DNA of 64,000 nucleotides from Pogonophryne albipinna (taxonomy: Eukaryota; Chordata; Actinopteri; Perciformes; Artedidraconidae): positions 9,574,994-9,638,993 of the forward strand of contig CM053256.1 of NCBI GenBank assembly GCA_028583405.1. The letters are read 5' to 3'. The position numbers and the translations under genes were made by a program. Below, one piece after another: positions 58,701 through 64,000 of the stretch. Position 1 is the first letter of the stretch. Each line of letters starts with the position of its first letter. The notes under the pieces are model-generated. The model searched no databases and was not told where the DNA came from. It saw only the letters and a program-made list of their open reading frames with translations.

Positions 58701-60029
58701 CTACTTTTTACATTTGAGGAGTTTCACTGATGGATTTCTTTTCAGAACGAAAAAAGTTTAGAGCGGTTTTGTTTAAAAAAAGGTAGATACTGAATACGTT
58801 GCAGGTTTTACTGTGGTATTTGCTTAGTTTGCAGTAGATTTACAGTGGACTTAGTCTGTTACTATGAAAAAAACCTGCTCACCACACTCTGCCACACTGT
58901 ACTCTGTGCGTGTCACTTTTGGGTCATTGTGGTTGATTACTTTAAAGTAGAGACCAGTCCATTTTAATCCCAAATTAATCATTTAATCCCAGTCCAGCGC
59001 CCAGCTGTTGTTCACACTATATGTCAGACTGCCGTCTGCACCTCTCCTGTTGACCCTCACTACTTCCTTCCCCTCCTAAATCCACCTCCCCCTTCTTCCC
59101 TCTTATTGTGTCTTAAACCCTTCATCAGTGTTGTGGAACTCAACTGGCCTTTCTAAGAAATTCAGTGGCATCCGGCTTTGAGGCAGATAATGGCATCCAA
59201 TACCAGCCCAAATATTAAAACCAAGAATTCAATTTCACACGCTGCAAAGCAATGGATAAGCTAATGCTCATGTGCTAAAGTGAATATGCTGTATTAAGTT
59301 ATAAATAACACATAGTATAGTAGCCTTGAAACCAAATGGGCAGATTTTGTTCAAATGTCTCAATAATTCTATTTCCAGCTGATTGGTATTAGACGTCAGT
59401 GTGAGTGTCCTGTCTCTGGTGTGAATATGTGTTCGTGTGAGAGGGCGGGGGCGAGTGGCTGGCTGTGCGTGACTAGAACAGGACAAAGCTGGCTGCCTTG
59501 AGGGGGAATAGGGGGGACCTTCCATATCCCTGATGCACAGAGCGATACGAATCTTAACGGTTGTGACGGAGAAAGATGGAGAGGGAGGGAGAAGCATGGA
59601 TCGTCTGCGAGGGGGGGGAAGAGGGGGCCAGTTTAGTCTCCTGGGATTCCAAAGCAGTGACCGTGAAAGTGCTTAGATAAACAGAGAAAAATACAGAGTT
59701 GGGGAGGGTGGGTGAAATGGTGGTGGAAGAAGCAATGGAGGGAGAAGGTGTGTAGACACTCTGACAGAGGGAGGAAATGAGACCTGCTGAAGATGGGGTG
59801 GGAGAAAGCAGATGGGAGTGAAAGCAAGTATAGAAGTTTTTAAATAAGTTCTCCATGAGTCAGAGGGACGGGAAGAGCAGGCTGCCACTCTATTTACTCC
59901 CTAACTCGTGTGCCTCTCCCATCTCTCTCTCTCTCTCTCTCTCTCTCACACTCTCTCCATATTCTCCTTTGCACTCCTTCTCTGTCTTTAAATAATTCAG
60001 GCCTCTTGGCTGTATTAGCAGCTTTCATT

Positions 60030-60361
<332 letters not shown>

Positions 60362-60656
60362 AGCCCTTGGACTGGCCATTCCTCCACTAACAACTAGCCA
60401 ATGAGCCGACGCTGAGTTGAAGGCAGAGGGAATGCATACCTGGGTTTAACGGTCTATGTTGCCTATCCAGCATTGACCTTCACATCATGGAGAGAGACAA
60501 AAACAGAGTGCAAGAATGGGAAAGAGTGTCGACGGCATCAGAAGGTTGACCCACTTAGTAAATGATGGATTCTCAAAGCCAACTCTGATTTATTGGCTCA
60601 GTGTATTTGCTTTGTGAGCGCCCTTTTCACTATAGTGAAGAGTGTATCTGAGTTAA

Positions 60657-60681
60657 AGTGTGTGTGTGTGTGTGTGTGTGC
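60657..60681. repeat. Short (GT)n run
   Basis: About 12 GT units followed by cgtgtatg. Confidence 0.93.
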
Positions 60682-62538
60682 GTGTATGTGGTTGTTTTAA
60701 GGGGCGTTGCTGGCATGTCCTCCTTAACCTACTTACACAGGTGGGACCTGCTGACCTGAGACACAGATAAGTGTAGTTAAGTATAGTTAATATAACAGAT
60801 GGGGGTGTAGAACGTATACTGCTAAGACGTTGGGACTCGATAGGAATACGAAAATATATATAAAACTATGAAACGTTGCCAATAAGCAACATGCAACATT
60901 CGCCAAACATTTAAAATAAATGTCACTGTTTAAAAGGGTTTGATTTTAAATTATCTTTGTCACAGATGCAGACAAAGATACAATATTCATTGAAAGAGGA
61001 TATGGCAAGTTGGATCTAACCAACTTAGGATTGCAATGATTATATTTGATTATCCTTTTATCTGTATCAGAATAACTTTTGGTAGTAAAACATTTTCAAA
61101 AATTAGTAAAACATTTCCTAAAGCCCAAAGTGACCTCTTTAAAGCTTTAATAATTCCATTATGGTTACATTCTATTAACTTAAATCCAAATATATTCAAT
61201 CTATAATGATATATAACAGAACATTATATTTCTGGATTTTTTTTTTCTCCGTTGACAGAAAAAATAATTGTTTCAGCTTTAAAACAACAGATACGATGTA
61301 TGATTCAAATGTGCAGTCTAAAGCCGGCTTTAAAATAAACACTTTTTTCTCTGTTTTGTATTTATCTTAATATATTTTTTTTTTATTTAAAAGCAAAAAG
61401 ATCTCCCGGTGTCCCCTCCGTCCTACACCACCTGCTCAATTGGCATGAAACCAATACGACCAACCCTTGTGTCAGTGTTATTCACTTTAAAGTGAACGTT
61501 CATTCATCAACTCTCTTTATTTGGCTAGTCTTATCTGCTTTGACACTGTGTATGAAGTTGGTACAAAAGATGAGACAAATGATGTTGACACTGTGGATCA
61601 GCCCAGCTGCCACTTTGTAGCAATACACTTTGATAGATTTTGTACATAGTTTGAATCATGGCTTTTTGTGTCATGGCTGTCACTGCCCCCTCTCCTCTGT
61701 CTGTCAGTGTCTGAGCGGTGAGGTACGGTAGCTATATTCAGGTTTATGTATCGGAGCCTGGCACCTGCACAGATCAGCCCTGTATTTACACTGCAGCTGC
61801 ATTTAGACTGCAGAAACATGGAGAGCACTCATTACTCTGAGGTTAAGGCTGTCCGACAGAGAGATGCAGGAAAAAAAGACGTATGGAAGGAAAGGATGGA
61901 TGGGTGGGGCACTGGCTTGGCACCAATCCCAGCCTTGGATTTGTTGTTGTCCTGGCAACGGCACGTCTGACCTTATTTGCCCCCTCACACGCCCCTTTCT
62001 GTGCGTGCACCATGATCTCGCCCATGCGCATTTCTTTTGCCGCACACTTTCCCGTCATTCTTCTCTGCGTGAGGGCCGAACCTCTTCTGATTGTGCCCTT
62101 TCTCTCTAGCACTCTGCCTCCAAGTGTCGCCTCCACGCTGAGCAGGTGAGAGAGTCAAGTCCGAGCGCTCACAGCTGCTGCCCCGCTGGTGGGCAACATT
62201 TGCCCTGTTTTTCGGTCAAGTGGCGAAAAGAAAAGGGAGCCTCAGACTGTCAGACTGCAGCCTTTGTCCGTTTATATTGTGGACAGTAATTTCATACCTC
62301 CTAGAAAAGTTGCTGGAAAGCTTATTTTGGATCAGAATGGACCACACATGGAGGGCGTGCATGACGGCGCTGCCACGTAGAGGCTGTGATGGTTTCTGCA
62401 GACCTGTAGCCGTATCAAAACGGTTCCGATGGAATGGTTTCCATACTGATAGGTCCTGCAGACCCAAATCATGCAATTTTACTCAGCCCTGACGACCGAG
62501 CTATACATCCTCTTGTGATGCTGATACCCACAGAATGA

Positions 62539-62564
62539 CCACACACACACACACACACACACAC
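62539..62564. repeat. Short (CA)n run
   Basis: About 13 CA units. Confidence 0.95.
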
Positions 62565-64000
62565 GCATACAGAGGAGGACCTATGCCGTAACAGGCAGAA
62601 AATAGGGTCCCTCAGGGCCTGAAGCAGCAGGTGTGTGTGTGTGGGTGGATGTTTGTGGGTCCACGGGGCAGCCTGCTGATCCTAACAGTTTGAATGCCCA
62701 TGCATCTTCCTTTAATGGAGCCTGCAGGGCAAGAAAGGTGCAACCAATCACTTCCTCCAGGCTATACACATACAGCCATTGTCACCAACGCTTATGCACC
62801 AAATTCATATAGATATGCGATGCTTTGCAATGTCTGTGTGCACTGATGTTCTTATCCTTCTCCCATTTATGAGGGCAAATGCATTAGGATTGTCTGTTAG
62901 CACAGGGCTTCCCCCAGGGAAGTGTTTATCAGAGGTCGTAAAGCCACCCAGATCTTACAATCTGTGTGTGCTCAGAACCTGCATAGAAAGAAAAAACGCA
63001 CATTCAAGTGGATGGATGCGGAAGAGGGGAAAATGGAGGAGGGAAGTTCACATACCGTCCACATTTCGAAATTAGGAGTCATGGAAAAGAAAGCAAAAGG
63101 TCTGGTGTAGCGGGGAGATACACTTCCTTCTGACCTTGAAGGAAGCACACGTACATGAAAACATGAACATAGGCCCACGAAACAGGAAACGGTAGATAAG
63201 AGCAACAGCTTGTTCCCCTTAAGTTCCTTTTCCCTCTCAGTGAGGAGGGGTTGATCACCATCCTTTACCTCAGTTTGATAACACTTACATTTTGAAAATA
63301 CAGGGTCTACAGCGTCCCGGGGATGTGAGGTTGAAGGGGGTTAGTAAAGGGATTTATTTCTGCCAGCTGGGCAGGCGGGTTGTGGGGGGGCCCCAGATGG
63401 TCAGAGGTAGGGGGGGAAGTCCTTGTTTGTGCGCGTTGAGGGGAGTAAGCACCAGGTTAGACACAACATTGGTGTTTAGGCTCCGGACACAGCATGGCTT
63501 TGTGTGGGCGAAGAGGGGGGGGGCATGGCTAGGGGAGGGGGGAGGTGGAGTTGCCCTGATTCTGTTCCATTTTACAACAGCGCAGCATAAGATTGAGCAG
63601 GAGAGAAGAGATGGGGAACAAAAGAAAGACATATTTTTCCGAGTTAAAGTCTCTCTCTCTCCCTCTCATGAGGAGCTACAGGTGTCCTATTCCTCTTGTT
63701 TCTCTCTCTGAAGATGGATAGCCTCTGGAGCAGGAGGTCATTAAAGCTTTGAAGAGAAAGAGTATTCTCTTGTTCTCTGCCCTGTTCCTTCTTTCCTCCT
63801 GTACCATCTTTGGACTTTTTTGTTTTGAACTTCTCTCATACTTTCCAGCAGCTTTCCCCCACAGTACAGTGTTGTTATTCCCATGGAAAGACTTCTAGAG
63901 CCTCGTCTTCTTCACCTGCCCAGCAACAAAATGTGTACAGTTTTCTCCAATCCCTCTCTTGTGTTGAGAGATGTATCCATGTCATTCTTTAAGATGTACA

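Noticed and set aside
62104..62150. Possible exon ending at gagcag|gtgaga
   Set aside because: Donor-like sequence only; the frame before it shows no ephrin or other domain and no acceptor pairing was convincing.

Overview
This window looks like nuclear DNA from a teleost fish, most likely a percomorph. The evidence is the density of very long (CA)n/(GT)n arrays, the repeat mix (hAT, Tc1, L2/CR1 LINEs, a Gypsy-type LTR element with fish-like organisation) and two recognisable vertebrate exons. No bacterial, plasmid, CRISPR or RNA-gene content was seen. Almost every long open frame here is either a dinucleotide repeat read as poly(Cys-Val) or poly(Thr-His), or non-coding sequence.

The genic content is two ephrin-A first exons on opposite strands. 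On the minus strand, 18512 down to 18403 encodes a signal peptide and the start of an ephrin receptor-binding domain (NRHSVYWNSSNI), ending at a good GT donor in phase 2; it best fits efna3. On the plus strand, 49616-49728 encodes another signal peptide followed by KRHIVYWNSTNP and ends at a GT donor in the same phase. It is another ephrin-A gene, most likely efna1. The genes diverge, with start codons about 31.1 kb apart. Positions 1-18402 are therefore inferred to be efna3 intron 1 and 49729-64000 efna1 intron 1. No second exon of either gene was found here.

The rest is transposon-rich non-coding DNA. Several insertions can be delimited to the base by target-site duplications. They include four hAT-type elements (4099-5634, 7068-7327, 22646-23789, 44396-44994), a fifth hAT copy (8101-9074) interrupted by a perfect solo LTR (8105-8771), and a TTAA-flanked MITE (26894-27149). 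There is also a rearranged Gypsy element on the minus strand (36453-40032) flanked by the 5-bp duplication atagc. In that element, reverse transcriptase/RNase H remnants lie directly before the 3' LTR, as in the Gmr1-type gene order known from fish. A frameshifted L2/CR1-type LINE occupies about 31018-33303.

The points most worth a second look are the divergent ephrin-A pair, the Gmr1-like element with its tRNA-Leu-type primer site, the LTR-in-hAT nest, the roughly 400-bp-arm inverted repeat at 4379-5532, and a 250-bp alternating purine-pyrimidine tract at 48224-48474. Family names rest on motif recognition from the sequence alone; no database search was run.
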